NCBI GenBank assembly: GCA_030533415.1 | Contig: JAUNJE010000002.1 | Location: 1-64,000 of the forward strand | DNA: 64,000 nt | Reading direction: 5' to 3' | Origin: Eubacteriales bacterium | Lineage (GTDB): Bacteria; Bacillota; Clostridia; Oscillospirales; Oscillospiraceae | Shown: piece after piece, positions 40,844-48,961 of the stretch | Layout of the letters: every line of letters starts with the position of its first letter | Numbering within the stretch: position 1 is the first letter of the stretch | Position numbers and translations under genes: made by a program | The notes under the pieces: model-generated | What the model was told of the DNA's origin: nothing | The model's database searches: none | The model's input: only the letters and a program-made list of their open reading frames with translations

Positions 40844-42342
40844 ACCAGCTGCCCGTTTACGGTGTCTACGAATTTCAGGAATGCGGAACGCCCCTCCGGT
40901 GTGTTCTTATACACGCCGGCATCCTCCAGCACTGCGGCAAACACCTTGCCGGTCTCCTGCATCAGGATGTCCATAACCGTTTCCTCTGTGAAGGTATGGC
41001 GTGTTTTCAGCTCTTCCACCCAATCCGCATGTTTGGACAATACCGGGTCGGCCCCGATATCTTTGCCTGCCAGGATTGCGGCAGCCAAGCCGGTCAGCTC
41101 GCCCTTTAAGCGGCTGGGCAGCACGGCTAGGCCCATGACCTCGATCAGGCCGATGTTTTCTTTCTTGATGTGGTGCTTGTCCGCGTGAGGGTGGAATACG
41201 CCCAGGGGATGCTCCTGGGTGGTAATGTTGCACCGCAGAACCAGATCCAGCTCGTACTGCTCCCCCCGGCGCCGGGCGATGGGGGTGATGGTGTTGTGGG
41301 GTTCCCCGTCGGAGAAGGCAACGACCCCCGCGCTTTCGTCGGAATAGCCCCGCCAGGATGTCAGAATCTTGTCCGCCAGCCCGGCAATTCTTGCCGGGTC
41401 CGCTCCGGTCAGGCGAATGACGCTCATGGGCCATTTGACGATGCCCGCATGGATATCCTCATAGCCCTGGAAGGAAACTTCCGTTTCGATTCTGGCGCGC
41501 TCCATGGCGAACTGGTAATGGCCGCCCTGGAAATGCTCATGGCTCAGAATGGAGCCGCCCACAATGGGCAGGTCCGCATTGGAGCCGACAAAGTAATGGG
41601 GGAAGGCCTTTACGAAGTCCAGCAGCTTTTCGAAGGCCGCCCGGTCGATCTTCATGGGGATGTGCTGGGCGTTGAATACGATGCAGTGCTCATTATAGTA
41701 GACATAGGGAGAGTATTGCAGGCACCAGTCCGCGCCGCAGATCTCGATGGGCACGATCCGGTGGTTTGCCCGGGCAGGGTGGTTCATGCGGCCTGCGTAG
41801 CCCTCGTTTTCCCGGCAGAGCTGGCATTTGGGATACCCGGACTGGGGGGCGTTCTTGGCGGCGGCAATGGCCTTGGGGTCCTTCTCCGGCTTGCTCAGGT
41901 TGATGGTGATATCCATTTCGCCGTATTCGCTTTCGTACTTCCAGCGCATGTCCTTGGCGATGCGGTAGCGGCGGATGTAATCGGTGTCACAGCTGAATTT
42001 GTAGTACCAGTCGGTGGCCGTGATAGGGCTGTCCGCATACTTTTCCCGGAAGGTGCGGATAACTTCCCGGGGCATGGGCGTCACGGCCCCCATGAGCCGG
42101 GTGTCAAAAATATCCCGGGCGGTGATGTTGTCTTCGCACAGGCCCTGGGCGACCGCGTAATCCAGAAGGCCCCGGAGAATCTCCTCCAGATCTTCTGTCT
42201 GTGGTTCGTCCGAAGGTGCGTAATCGTCCTTGCAAAGCAGATCCAGCAGCCGGTTGGTCAGAACCTGATGGTCGACAGGCTCCGCAAGCCCGCGGTTCAT
42301 GGCGTAGGATACCAGAGAATCAATATAGGTTTCGATTTTCAT
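40837..42342 (-). CDS. galT: UDP-glucose--hexose-1-phosphate uridylyltransferase (class II)
   Basis: 501 aa, the long Bacillota type of GalT. It exchanges UMP between UDP-glucose and galactose 1-phosphate in the Leloir pathway. Family landmarks: LMGAVTPMPREVIRTF, NEHCIVFNAQHIPM, and the active-site region GGSILSHEHFQGGHYQF with the catalytic His. Second gene of galK-galT-HAD. The intergenic space before it carries a four-hairpin repeat and a GTCATCC repeat. Confidence 0.95.
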   Translation of the reverse strand: MKIETYIDSLVSYAMNRGLAEPVDHQVLTNRLLDLLCKDDYAPSDEPQTEDLEEILRGLLDYAVAQGLCEDNITARDIFDTRLMGAVTPMPREVIRTFREKYADSPITATDWYYKFSCDTDYIRRYRIAKDMRWKYESEYGEMDITINLSKPEKDPKAIAAAKNAPQSGYPKCQLCRENEGYAGRMNHPARANHRIVPIEICGADWCLQYSPYVYYNEHCIVFNAQHIPMKIDRAAFEKLLDFVKAFPHYFVGSNADLPIVGGSILSHEHFQGGHYQFAMERARIETEVSFQGYEDIHAGIVKWPMSVIRLTGADPARIAGLADKILTSWRGYSDESAGVVAFSDGEPHNTITPIARRRGEQYELDLVLRCNITTQEHPLGVFHPHADKHHIKKENIGLIEVMGLAVLPSRLKGELTGLAAAILAGKDIGADPVLSKHADWVEELKTRHTFTEETVMDILMQETGKVFAAVLEDAGVYKNTPEGRSAFLKFVDTVNGQLVC

Positions 42343-42359
42343 ATAACCGCTCCTTTTTT

Positions 42360-42529
42360 ATACTGATATTCCATTAAAAAGCTTCATTCACAAGAATTGA
42401 ACTTTTTAATAGGAAAATCATAATGAGATGCGTTTTCGTGTTTTACTATCTTAAAAATCACGAAAACGGCAGCGCCGTCAGGCGGTGCCTTCTTTATAAA
42501 AATGAAACATTTTTATAAAGAAACAGTAT
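42360..42529. repeat. Four-hairpin intergenic repeat, copy 3
   Basis: Same ends (ATACTGATATTC and AAAGAAACAGTAT) and all four stems; the second stem CGTTTTCGTG/CACGAAAACG is intact and the third reads GGCAGCGCC/GGCGGTGCC. It lies inside the gal operon, between galK and galT, so it is presumably transcribed. Confidence 0.85.
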
Positions 42530-42582
42530 TAATGCGAATCAAGCGTTGAATTGTTTGGAAAGAACGGGAAAACACACCAGTT

Positions 42583-42700
42583 GTCATCCTGAGCGAGCGG
42601 AGCGAGTCGAAGGATCTTGGCACTTAAGTTACGTACCAAGAAAAAGCAAATGCGAAGATCCTTCGACTCCGCCGCCTTTGGCGGCGACCCTCAGGATGAC
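42583..42700. repeat. GTCATCCTGAGCG inverted repeat
   Basis: Arms beginning GTCATCCTGAGCGAGCG and ending CCCTCAGGATGAC, each with TCGAAGGATCTT or AAGATCCTTCGA inside, flank a ~35-nt centre. This is a widespread intergenic repeat type in gut bacteria. With copy 3 above it fills the 403-bp galK-galT gap; no gene is supported there. Confidence 0.8.
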
Positions 42701-42745
42701 AGCCGTTCAGAATGCTTTCACTGTTTCAACTCTTGATTCACATTA

Positions 42746-43951
42746 TTACACTTCCATCTCTACGCCGCCCTGGGGACGGATGGACAGCACATGGCAGGCG
42801 CCCTGGCCCAGCACGGCGTCAATGCCCGCTTTGAATTCGTCCAGGATATCGAACGGGACAAAGGCCTGTACAGTGCCCGCAAAGCCGCCGCCGTGGACCC
42901 GGTAGGCGCCCCGGCCGTTCAGATAGTGCTCGCACAGCGCCAGGGAAACCGCCACGTCCTGGTGTGCCTTGTAGCCTGAGGGGATAACATTCTGTAAATA
43001 CATATAGGAGGAGTACCCGCTCTGCTTTACCAGACCCAGGAATTTTTCAAAATCTCCGGCCTTCAGTGCCGCCACCTGCTGGGGAACTCTCGCGTTCTCC
43101 TGATAGATATGGACCGCCCGCAGCACAGCACGGTCACCGCATTCTTTCCGCAGGGCGGGCAGTTCGGCATAGAAGTCTTTTTCGCTGATCTGCGTCAGCA
43201 CATCCTTGCCGAAATGGGCGCAGACGGCCCTCAGCTCTCCGGGAACGGCGGCGTATTCGTCGGTCAGGTCCGCATGGCTTGCTTGGCTGTCGATGATGCA
43301 CAATGCGTGGCCGCAGGAAGCAAAATCAAAATCCACCGGCTCGATAATGGGGTTGTCCTTGTCGAAGAAATCAATGGTCACAAGATTTCCCACTGCGGAA
43401 GCCATCTGGTCCATCAGGCCGCAGGGCTTGCCGAAGAACACGTTTTCCGCGTACTGGCCGATCATGGCGATTTCCGGCTGGGAAACCCTGCCGTCAAAGA
43501 ACAGCCCGTTAATGACCGTTCCGATCAGCACCTCATAGGCAGCGGAAGAACTCAGTCCGGAGCCTGGCAGGACGGTGGATTCGCAGTAAGCGTCAAAGCC
43601 CTTGACCGCGCAGCCCATCTGGGCAAACCGGGCAGCCACGCCCCGGATCAGGGCGGGGGTGGAGTTGATCTCCGCCTCCACAGGCGCCAACTCGGTAATA
43701 CTTACCTCGCTGACAGGGTAGCCCTTGGAAAGAATACGGATGGTGTTCGTGCCATTGATGCGGACTGCCGCCCGGGTATCCAGATTTACCGCCGCCGCCA
43801 ATACCCGGCCCCGCTGGTGGTCGGTATGGTTGCCGCCGATCTCGGTACGGCCGGGAGCGGAAAAATAGCGTTCCGGTGTGCCGCCGAAAGCCGCAGCAAA
43901 CCCGGCGTCCAAAATTCGTTTCTCCTCCGGGGAAAGAATAAGTGCAGACAT
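42746..43951 (-). CDS. galK: Galactokinase
   Basis: 401 aa GHMP kinase that phosphorylates galactose at C1. Signature GRTEIGGNHTDHQ at residues 34-46, GHMP motif LPGSGLSSSAAYE near 135, and the C-terminal GAYRVHGGGFAGTVQAF. The start is the Met with GGGAGG 7 nt upstream; an earlier in-frame Met has none. First gene of the gal operon. Confidence 0.95.
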   Translation of the reverse strand: MSALILSPEEKRILDAGFAAAFGGTPERYFSAPGRTEIGGNHTDHQRGRVLAAAVNLDTRAAVRINGTNTIRILSKGYPVSEVSITELAPVEAEINSTPALIRGVAARFAQMGCAVKGFDAYCESTVLPGSGLSSSAAYEVLIGTVINGLFFDGRVSQPEIAMIGQYAENVFFGKPCGLMDQMASAVGNLVTIDFFDKDNPIIEPVDFDFASCGHALCIIDSQASHADLTDEYAAVPGELRAVCAHFGKDVLTQISEKDFYAELPALRKECGDRAVLRAVHIYQENARVPQQVAALKAGDFEKFLGLVKQSGYSSYMYLQNVIPSGYKAHQDVAVSLALCEHYLNGRGAYRVHGGGFAGTVQAFVPFDILDEFKAGIDAVLGQGACHVLSIRPQGGVEMEV

Positions 43952-44012
43952 AAGAATCCTCCCAAAGATAGGCCGCAGAAGGCAGGCCATTTTTCATGCT
44001 TTTACATTTTTT

Positions 44013-44041
44013 ATTATACAGGATTCTGACGAAAATGGAAG
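44013..44041 (-). promoter_or_regulatory. Probable galK promoter
   Basis: On the minus strand TATAAT (44018-44013) with a weak -35 (TTCCAT) 16 bp upstream, about 60 bp before the galK start. Confidence 0.5.
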
Positions 44042-44101
44042 AGTTTTTCTGCTGATTTTTTCAAAGCACCCCAGGGAAACGAAAAAATTGTAAAATACCC
44101 C

Positions 44102-44129
44102 TTGACAAATTGCGCAACTGTGCTATAAT
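44102..44129 (+). promoter_or_regulatory. Promoter of the tRNA region
   Basis: Perfect TTGACA (44102-44107) and TATAAT (44124-44129), 16-bp spacer, 20 bp before the first tRNA-like fragment. Confidence 0.85.
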
Positions 44130-44149
44130 ACAAAAGCTGTCTAATGCAT

Positions 44150-44194
44150 GGGGATGGCTCAGCTGGGAGCCCGGTTGAAGCGGTTACGCACCCC
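44150..44194 (+). pseudogene. tRNA-like fragment 1
   Basis: Begins GGGGATGGCTCAGCTGGGAG like the 5' part of the tRNA-Ala at 44329, keeps a D-arm-like segment, lacks anticodon and T arms and ends GGTTACGCACCCC, which can close the 5' GGGG. Not a functional tRNA. Confidence 0.6.
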
Positions 44195-44231
44195 TCTTTT
44201 CAAAACTTAATAAACTCATTTCTTCCCATCT

Positions 44232-44278
44232 GGGGGTATAGCTCAGCTGGGAGCCCAAGCAATCCAGTTACGCACCCC
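44232..44278 (+). pseudogene. tRNA-like fragment 2
   Basis: Begins GGGGGTATAGCTCAGCTGGG, identical to the tRNA-Ala 5' end, then diverges and ends CAGTTACGCACCCC like fragment 1. The A/T-rich spacers after both fragments are also similar. Confidence 0.6.
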
Positions 44279-44328
44279 ACTTCTTAAAATTTAATAATTA
44301 TCACTTAGTTAGCTTTATCCATAGATTC

Positions 44329-44404
<76 letters not shown>

Positions 44405-44427
44405 CAAAGGTTAGCTAAGTGCTAATG

Positions 44428-44466
44428 AAAACACCTAGAATGGAAACATTTTGGGTGTTTTTCTTT
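44428..44466 (+). terminator. Terminator of the tRNA-Ala transcript
   Basis: AAAACACC with AATG and CATT with GGTGTTTT form a two-part stem, followed by T-rich sequence. Confidence 0.8.
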
Positions 44467-44473
44467 TCCCCTG

Positions 44474-44572
44474 TTGGGGGTATCGCTCGCTTGGGGTATG
44501 GCTGTTTTTCTGCACTTTTCTGCCATTTTGCCATCTTTTTTCGCTATGCAGGCGGCTGAGCGATACCCCCAA
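44474..44572. repeat. 15-bp inverted repeat bordering mobile block 4
   Basis: TTGGGGGTATCGCTC (44474-44488) and GAGCGATACCCCCAA (44558-44572) are perfect inverted copies. The right arm ends 3 nt from the recombinase stop codon. Both arms resemble the tRNA-Ala 5' end GGGGGTATAGCTC with one change, suggesting an attachment-site remnant or a terminator for the recombinase. Confidence 0.65.
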
Positions 44573-44574
44573 TT

Positions 44575-46176
44575 TTAGGCTGAAATATCCAGCCCATTCA
44601 GGAACTGATTCAGGTCAAAATTGAACTCTACATTCAATTTGTAGTCCCGGAAAACCTCTACCCGTCGGATCATGCAATTTACGATCATCTTTTTTGCTTC
44701 AAAGGTGGCGTGGTCATAGAGGTCAGCCCAGGAGATCAGTTCTTCATACTGGCTGGTCAAATGATTCAGAAGCTGTTCCTCGCTCAAAACAGCAGCTTCC
44801 GCTTCTTCATACTGATTTCTGAGTTCTCTGCACTTCGCTTCGGAATCCCGGATCAGTCCGGCAAGGGTATCCTGAGAAAAAGCACTCTCGCCCTGGATGC
44901 TGCGGACAATTTCTGCCCGGAGCACATTCAAGGTTTCTGTGGCTTTGCTCAGTTCGGCCTTTACCGCCGCCATGTGGGATTTCCGAAGGTTCAGTTCCTT
45001 GGCATATCTTGCCTGAATCAAATCGTTCTTGGAAATGCCCTTCATCTTGCGGAAGATTCCCCGGATCATCTTGTCGATGATATCATTCAGAATGTGCATG
45101 GTGTATCCGGTGGGGCCGTCACATTCCGTTTGCTTTCTGGTCTTGCCGTAGCAGACATAGCGGATGCGGGGCGTTTTGTCCATAGTACCATCCCGCAGGC
45201 GGCGATACTTTCCGCTGGTGGTAAGGCTCAGCCTTGCACCGCAGTGACCACAGAACACATTGCCAGCCAGCAGGGACTGTCCTCTGGTATTCAAAGGAAC
45301 CGTGGGCTGCTCCCTTGCATGGTCAGCCCGCTCCTCCCGGATTCTCTGGGCAGTTTCAAACTGCTGGGGTGTAATAATCTGTAATTCTGGAATCACCTCG
45401 GAGCGGCTGTCACCGGAACGAAGTACCCCGGTATAGGTGAGGTTGCAGAGAATCCCACGAATAGACGCATGGTGCCAGTTCTTCCCGGCGCGGGTTCGGT
45501 AGCCAAGATGGTTCAGGTAAGTTGCGATCCGCTGAGCGCCGTAGCCCTCGCTGGTGTACTTGTCAAAAATCAGACGAACGACAGCAGCTTCTTCCTCGTT
45601 GATTTGCAAATCCAGAAGCTCATGCTTTTTCTTGTTCAGCCGTCCGTTTTTCACCAGATCGTAGCCGTAGGCCGCAAAGCCGCCCTTAAAGTGACCGGCT
45701 TCCACAAGCTGACCCAAACTGGTGCGGGTACGGATGGAGGTTTTTTCACTTTCCCCATCGGCCTGCCAGAAGCGGATGTAATTCAGCAGCTTGTCCGTGT
45801 GGTTGTCAAACCGCTGCTCCCCTTCCTGGGTGCTCCAAACCTGAATGCCGTGCTTGCAGAACCACTCCACAACGAAGGGCGTTTCGTCTGCGATTCTGCC
45901 AATGCGGTCAAACATGAAAACCAGGAAGATGTCAAACTCTCCTCTGGCCGCCATGGCCTTGATGATTTGCAGCTTGTCCCGGGATTCGGCACGAACCTTA
46001 TGCCCGGACACGCCTTCCTCCTGTTCCTCATGGACGATTGTCCAGCCCATCTTCGCGGCAAAGCTGTGACAGGCTTTTCGCTGCATGGGAATATCAGCCT
46101 CATGGTTTTCGGTATAGTCCACCTGCTTGCCCGTGGATACACGGTACAGGCAGCAAACTCGGTTTTGATTTGTCAT
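44575..46176 (-). CDS. Large serine recombinase (site-specific integrase)
   Basis: 533 aa. Resolvase domain with catalytic Ser14 in YRVSTGKQ and the FMFDRIGRIADETPF segment; recombinase domain YGAQRIATYLNHLGYRTRAGK; zinc ribbon VFCGHCGARL ... RYVCYGKTRKQTECDG; C-terminal coiled coil (LRNQYEEAEAAVLSEEQLL). It belongs to a different subfamily from the block 2 enzyme, so the two elements should use different attachment sites. AAAGGAG precedes the ATG, which overlaps the small ORF before it. Confidence 0.9.
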   Translation of the reverse strand: MTNQNRVCCLYRVSTGKQVDYTENHEADIPMQRKACHSFAAKMGWTIVHEEQEEGVSGHKVRAESRDKLQIIKAMAARGEFDIFLVFMFDRIGRIADETPFVVEWFCKHGIQVWSTQEGEQRFDNHTDKLLNYIRFWQADGESEKTSIRTRTSLGQLVEAGHFKGGFAAYGYDLVKNGRLNKKKHELLDLQINEEEAAVVRLIFDKYTSEGYGAQRIATYLNHLGYRTRAGKNWHHASIRGILCNLTYTGVLRSGDSRSEVIPELQIITPQQFETAQRIREERADHAREQPTVPLNTRGQSLLAGNVFCGHCGARLSLTTSGKYRRLRDGTMDKTPRIRYVCYGKTRKQTECDGPTGYTMHILNDIIDKMIRGIFRKMKGISKNDLIQARYAKELNLRKSHMAAVKAELSKATETLNVLRAEIVRSIQGESAFSQDTLAGLIRDSEAKCRELRNQYEEAEAAVLSEEQLLNHLTSQYEELISWADLYDHATFEAKKMIVNCMIRRVEVFRDYKLNVEFNFDLNQFLNGLDISA

Positions 46177-46406
46177 TGTTCGGTACTCCTTTCATCTTCT
46201 GAAAGGGGTATCTTTGTATGGGATGTGGAATTGTCAAGGTGCACATCCTCATTATATCCACTGTCGCCCCAATCCGCAAGTGTAAAAGCGGAATTCATCA
46301 GAATATCCCGGATTCTGAAAAAGGTCTCCGGCATAGGCAGCTTGGAAAAGGTGGCGTACACTTCATGTCCATCCACCAGAAATGTTTTTTGAATACAGTC
46401 TGTTAT
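46173..46406 (-). CDS. Small ORF before the recombinase, start codon unclear
   Basis: Encodes GHEVYATFSKLPMPETFFRI and an acidic tail, ending with an ATGA overlap into the recombinase. The only ATG (46376) has no spaced ribosome binding site. An ATA at 46406 lies 8 nt after GGGAGG and is in frame, so a rare start is possible; coordinates here use that ATA. Function unknown. Confidence 0.45.
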   Translation of the reverse strand: MTDCIQKTFLVDGHEVYATFSKLPMPETFFRIRDILMNSAFTLADWGDSGYNEDVHLDNSTSHTKIPLSEDERSTEQ

Positions 46407-46513
46407 ACGCAGTTCCTCCCTGGTCGCTTCCCGATTCCTCCGTTGGATACATAGAGCGTTTTCCTATGGATGGCAGCGGCCTTGCGACAAATTGTTGATG
46501 TGATTGATTTCAT
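46403..46513 (-). CDS. 36-aa basic peptide upstream of the recombinase
   Basis: MKSITSTICRKAAAIHRKTL start with a strong AAAGGAG 8 nt upstream. Short, basic, one of the coupled small ORFs between relaxase and recombinase. Function unknown; directionality factor or leader are possible. Confidence 0.5.
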   Translation of the reverse strand: MKSITSTICRKAAAIHRKTLYVSNGGIGKRPGRNCV

Positions 46514-46571
46514 AATGAACACTCCTTTTTCAGTTGTCATTTTGAGATTACAAAATCTGACCGCCAAGCGA

Positions 46572-47939
46572 TCATCGGTGAATCGTCTCCTTTTGCTTCT
46601 TCTCTTTGGCAATGGCTGTCTGTGTCTGTCGAGCTAATTCCAGTGCACGGTCAAAAACCTGTGTTCCCATGTGCTTTCGGAGCAAATGATAGTCAGACAG
46701 TTCTTGATTCATCTGCGCCTCCCTGTCCTCAGATTCCGTTAAGCGAGTCTGGAGCCGATCCACCTGACGGGTGAGATTTTCATTGCGGTGCAAGAGCTGC
46801 CGGCACTTTTCTTTCAGGTTGACACACTGAGTGTATAGTTTCAGAAGCAGTTTACCGAAGTGTGCCATCATGGGGATAATCCGGGAGCGGTAGCCCTTGG
46901 CGGATTCCAACGGCGTGGGTGTAGGGAGCCATTCATCCGGCGGACGGATAAATTCGGCGGCATACTTTTCCGCATTTTTCATCCCACTGGACAATGCCCT
47001 GTACTGCTCCTGAATGGCATCCCGATTCTGCTTGGCGGTATTCAGCTCTGCCTCTGTGGAATTCAGCTTATCCGAGGCAGCTTCCAAATCGGAGAGCAGA
47101 GACTCCATGTCATTCTGTTTTTCGCTGACCGCTTCCCGGAGCTGTTCCAGCCGCTCCTGCTCAGCCTGAACCTTAAACTGTGTCACTGTCAGATGTTCCT
47201 CGGTGCTGCCGCGTTCGCCGCGCTCCACATCGGTGTATCCGGCGGCGCGCATGGCGTTGAAGAAATCATCCTGAAGGACACTGTAGGATTTTTTCAGAAT
47301 CGGTTTTCCTTTTGCGGTCAGAATGGGATTTCCGTTCTCGTCCAGAGAAGGCTGTGACTGCCACTTCTTACTGCTGCTGACCTGCATGATCGTTTCCTTC
47401 ACGGTGCCAACCAGTGATTTGTCCTTGCAGCGCTTGCTCCAAAGAATCTGTTTTTCAACAACCGGGATGTACACAACATGGAGATGGTAGTGGTATACAT
47501 CTTCTCCCAGAGCTTCGGACATAGCCCGGTTCCGTTCGTCTGCGTGCATCACAGCGGAGAGGATGTACTGCTCACCACCTACAATATCCACGGCGGCTTT
47601 GTAGGCATCGGCATAAAACTGTTTTGCAAATTCATAGCCGCCGTGATTGTAGAAGTAAGCGGAGTTCACATCAAAGATCAGTTCACCGTAGAGGTTGGCA
47701 TTTTCTTTTAGACCACGGGTCGAGATGACACCATCAGCCTTCATCTGCTCAAACATTTCTGCATAACTGCCTGTGGGTGCTTTGAGATGAACATTGTAAG
47801 AGAGCCGCTCCGGTACGATATCCGGGTTGGTATAGGATTCCTTTTCCCGCTCATTGTGTCGTTGGGCGTTGGTGATTTTGGAAGCAGTCAGATTTACATT
47901 TCTTGCTACGGTACGGTCAATACCGTCGTTTCTTGCCAT
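46572..47939 (-). CDS. MobV-type relaxase (Pre/Mob family)
   Basis: 455 aa. N-terminal relaxase domain with MHADERN (His132, Glu135) and YHYHLHVVYIPV (His150, 152, 154). Long coiled coil at about 270-340 and a second near 385-430. The start is the Met after AAAGGATTGAACCCCCA; an earlier in-frame Met is possible. It is diverged from the block 2 relaxase, so the two elements probably recognise different oriT sequences. Confidence 0.87.
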   Translation of the reverse strand: MARNDGIDRTVARNVNLTASKITNAQRHNEREKESYTNPDIVPERLSYNVHLKAPTGSYAEMFEQMKADGVISTRGLKENANLYGELIFDVNSAYFYNHGGYEFAKQFYADAYKAAVDIVGGEQYILSAVMHADERNRAMSEALGEDVYHYHLHVVYIPVVEKQILWSKRCKDKSLVGTVKETIMQVSSSKKWQSQPSLDENGNPILTAKGKPILKKSYSVLQDDFFNAMRAAGYTDVERGERGSTEEHLTVTQFKVQAEQERLEQLREAVSEKQNDMESLLSDLEAASDKLNSTEAELNTAKQNRDAIQEQYRALSSGMKNAEKYAAEFIRPPDEWLPTPTPLESAKGYRSRIIPMMAHFGKLLLKLYTQCVNLKEKCRQLLHRNENLTRQVDRLQTRLTESEDREAQMNQELSDYHLLRKHMGTQVFDRALELARQTQTAIAKEKKQKETIHR

Positions 47940-48020
47940 TGGGGGTTCAATCCTTTCTTTATTCATTTTTGGTTTCGGGAAGCCACGGGGGAGCACTTCT
48001 GCGGAAGTGTAATAACCCAC

Positions 48021-48311
48021 TATGATTCTTTCATCCTACGGCTGCAAAGTATCGTGGGCTCTCCGAGGGGGAACGGGGGATGCGGCTTCTGCGGAAGCCT
48101 CTGCCGTGGATTACAAGCGGTACCCACTTTGCAATTCCACGGCACGGACAGCGGTGATTTCCCAACCGAGTAGGGCAGTCACCACTGTCCGCTGTCTGAG
48201 AGAAAACCGTGATGTTCTCTCAGACGATCCACGCTGAACTCTGCGGATTTCATCGTGGGGACGGGAGATGCGAGGGGCAGGATGCGTGTGGAGATGCGGG
48301 CGGGAGCATGA
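48021..48311. other. Gap between small protein and relaxase genes: candidate oriT
   Basis: No gene supported. Contains GTCTGAGAGA (48194-48203) and TCTCTCAGAC (48216-48225), a perfect 10-bp inverted repeat with a 12-nt loop, and CACTTC-TGC-GGAAGTG near 47995-48010. MobV relaxases act at inverted repeats upstream of their own gene, so this is a plausible transfer origin. Confidence 0.45.
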
Positions 48312-48524
48312 TTACTCCCTCTTTTTCTGCCAGACGATTTCATAGCCCAGCACGTCGGCAAGCTCCAAAACTTCCTTGTAGCGGATGCTCTCCCGCTGGA
48401 GCTTGGCGGACAGATTAGAGACGCTGTCGCTCCATCCGTATTCATCGGAAAGCAGATCAACCACCTGCTGCATGGTCATACCGGCACGGACGATCTGTGC
48501 CCTTAATTCATTGCGTACATTCAT
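48312..48524 (-). CDS. Small helical DNA-binding-like protein
   Basis: 70 aa (MNVRNELRAQIVRAGMT, SNLSAKLQRESIRYKEV), homologous to the 71-aa protein at 20659-20874 over its full length. GGAGG lies 9 nt before the ATG. Unlike in block 2 it does not overlap the relaxase gene; a 290-bp gap separates them. Confidence 0.7.
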   Translation of the reverse strand: MNVRNELRAQIVRAGMTMQQVVDLLSDEYGWSDSVSNLSAKLQRESIRYKEVLELADVLGYEIVWQKKRE

Positions 48525-48961
48525 TGTGATAAACCTCCATAAAAATAGTGATGAAAATAGCGAAGTCGGTGCGCCCTACGGCGTATCCGCTTCGCTGGTG
48601 AGTGAAAAATGTGTAAATAGGGAAATCTGTTCAGAATTTCCGTGATGATGTCCTGTTAACAGGTGACCCTATCCCACTTTCCTGTTTCGTGGGATTTGGT
48701 TGGAAACGGTGAAAAGCCCCGCGATTCTGTGAAAATGATTCGCGGTTCAAAGAAGCGCGATTTCGTGAAATCGTTTTATTTGGCAGTGGAAAACTTTCCG
48801 ATTTCCACTACCCCTGATTTTCAAACCCCAGAAACAGGGGGGCATCTCCACAAGATGAACACTTTTGATACAGGTGAACATAGCGTGATATGCTGCGTAC
48901 ATACGTACAGAAGTCAGCCGGACACTCATGTGTCCCAGCCCCCTGGTACGTACGTACGCGG
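48525..48961. repeat. Noncoding repeat-rich region of block 4
   Basis: 437 bp without a gene. Palindromes include CGATTTC-GT-GAAATCG (48759-48774) and CCGCGA ... TCGCGG (48718-48745); GATT-GTGAAA units recur. Near the helicase end are ACGTACGTACG and GTACAGAAGT, the latter shared with the same position in block 2. Candidate replication origin. Confidence 0.5.

Noticed and set aside
44150-44278. Two additional complete tRNA genes
   Set aside because: Both lack anticodon and T arms, so they cannot be functional tRNAs; recorded as fragments.
48021-48311. Plus-strand 71-codon frame at 48022-48237
   Set aside because: No start context and no homology to proteins I know; the gap is better explained as a noncoding mobilization region.
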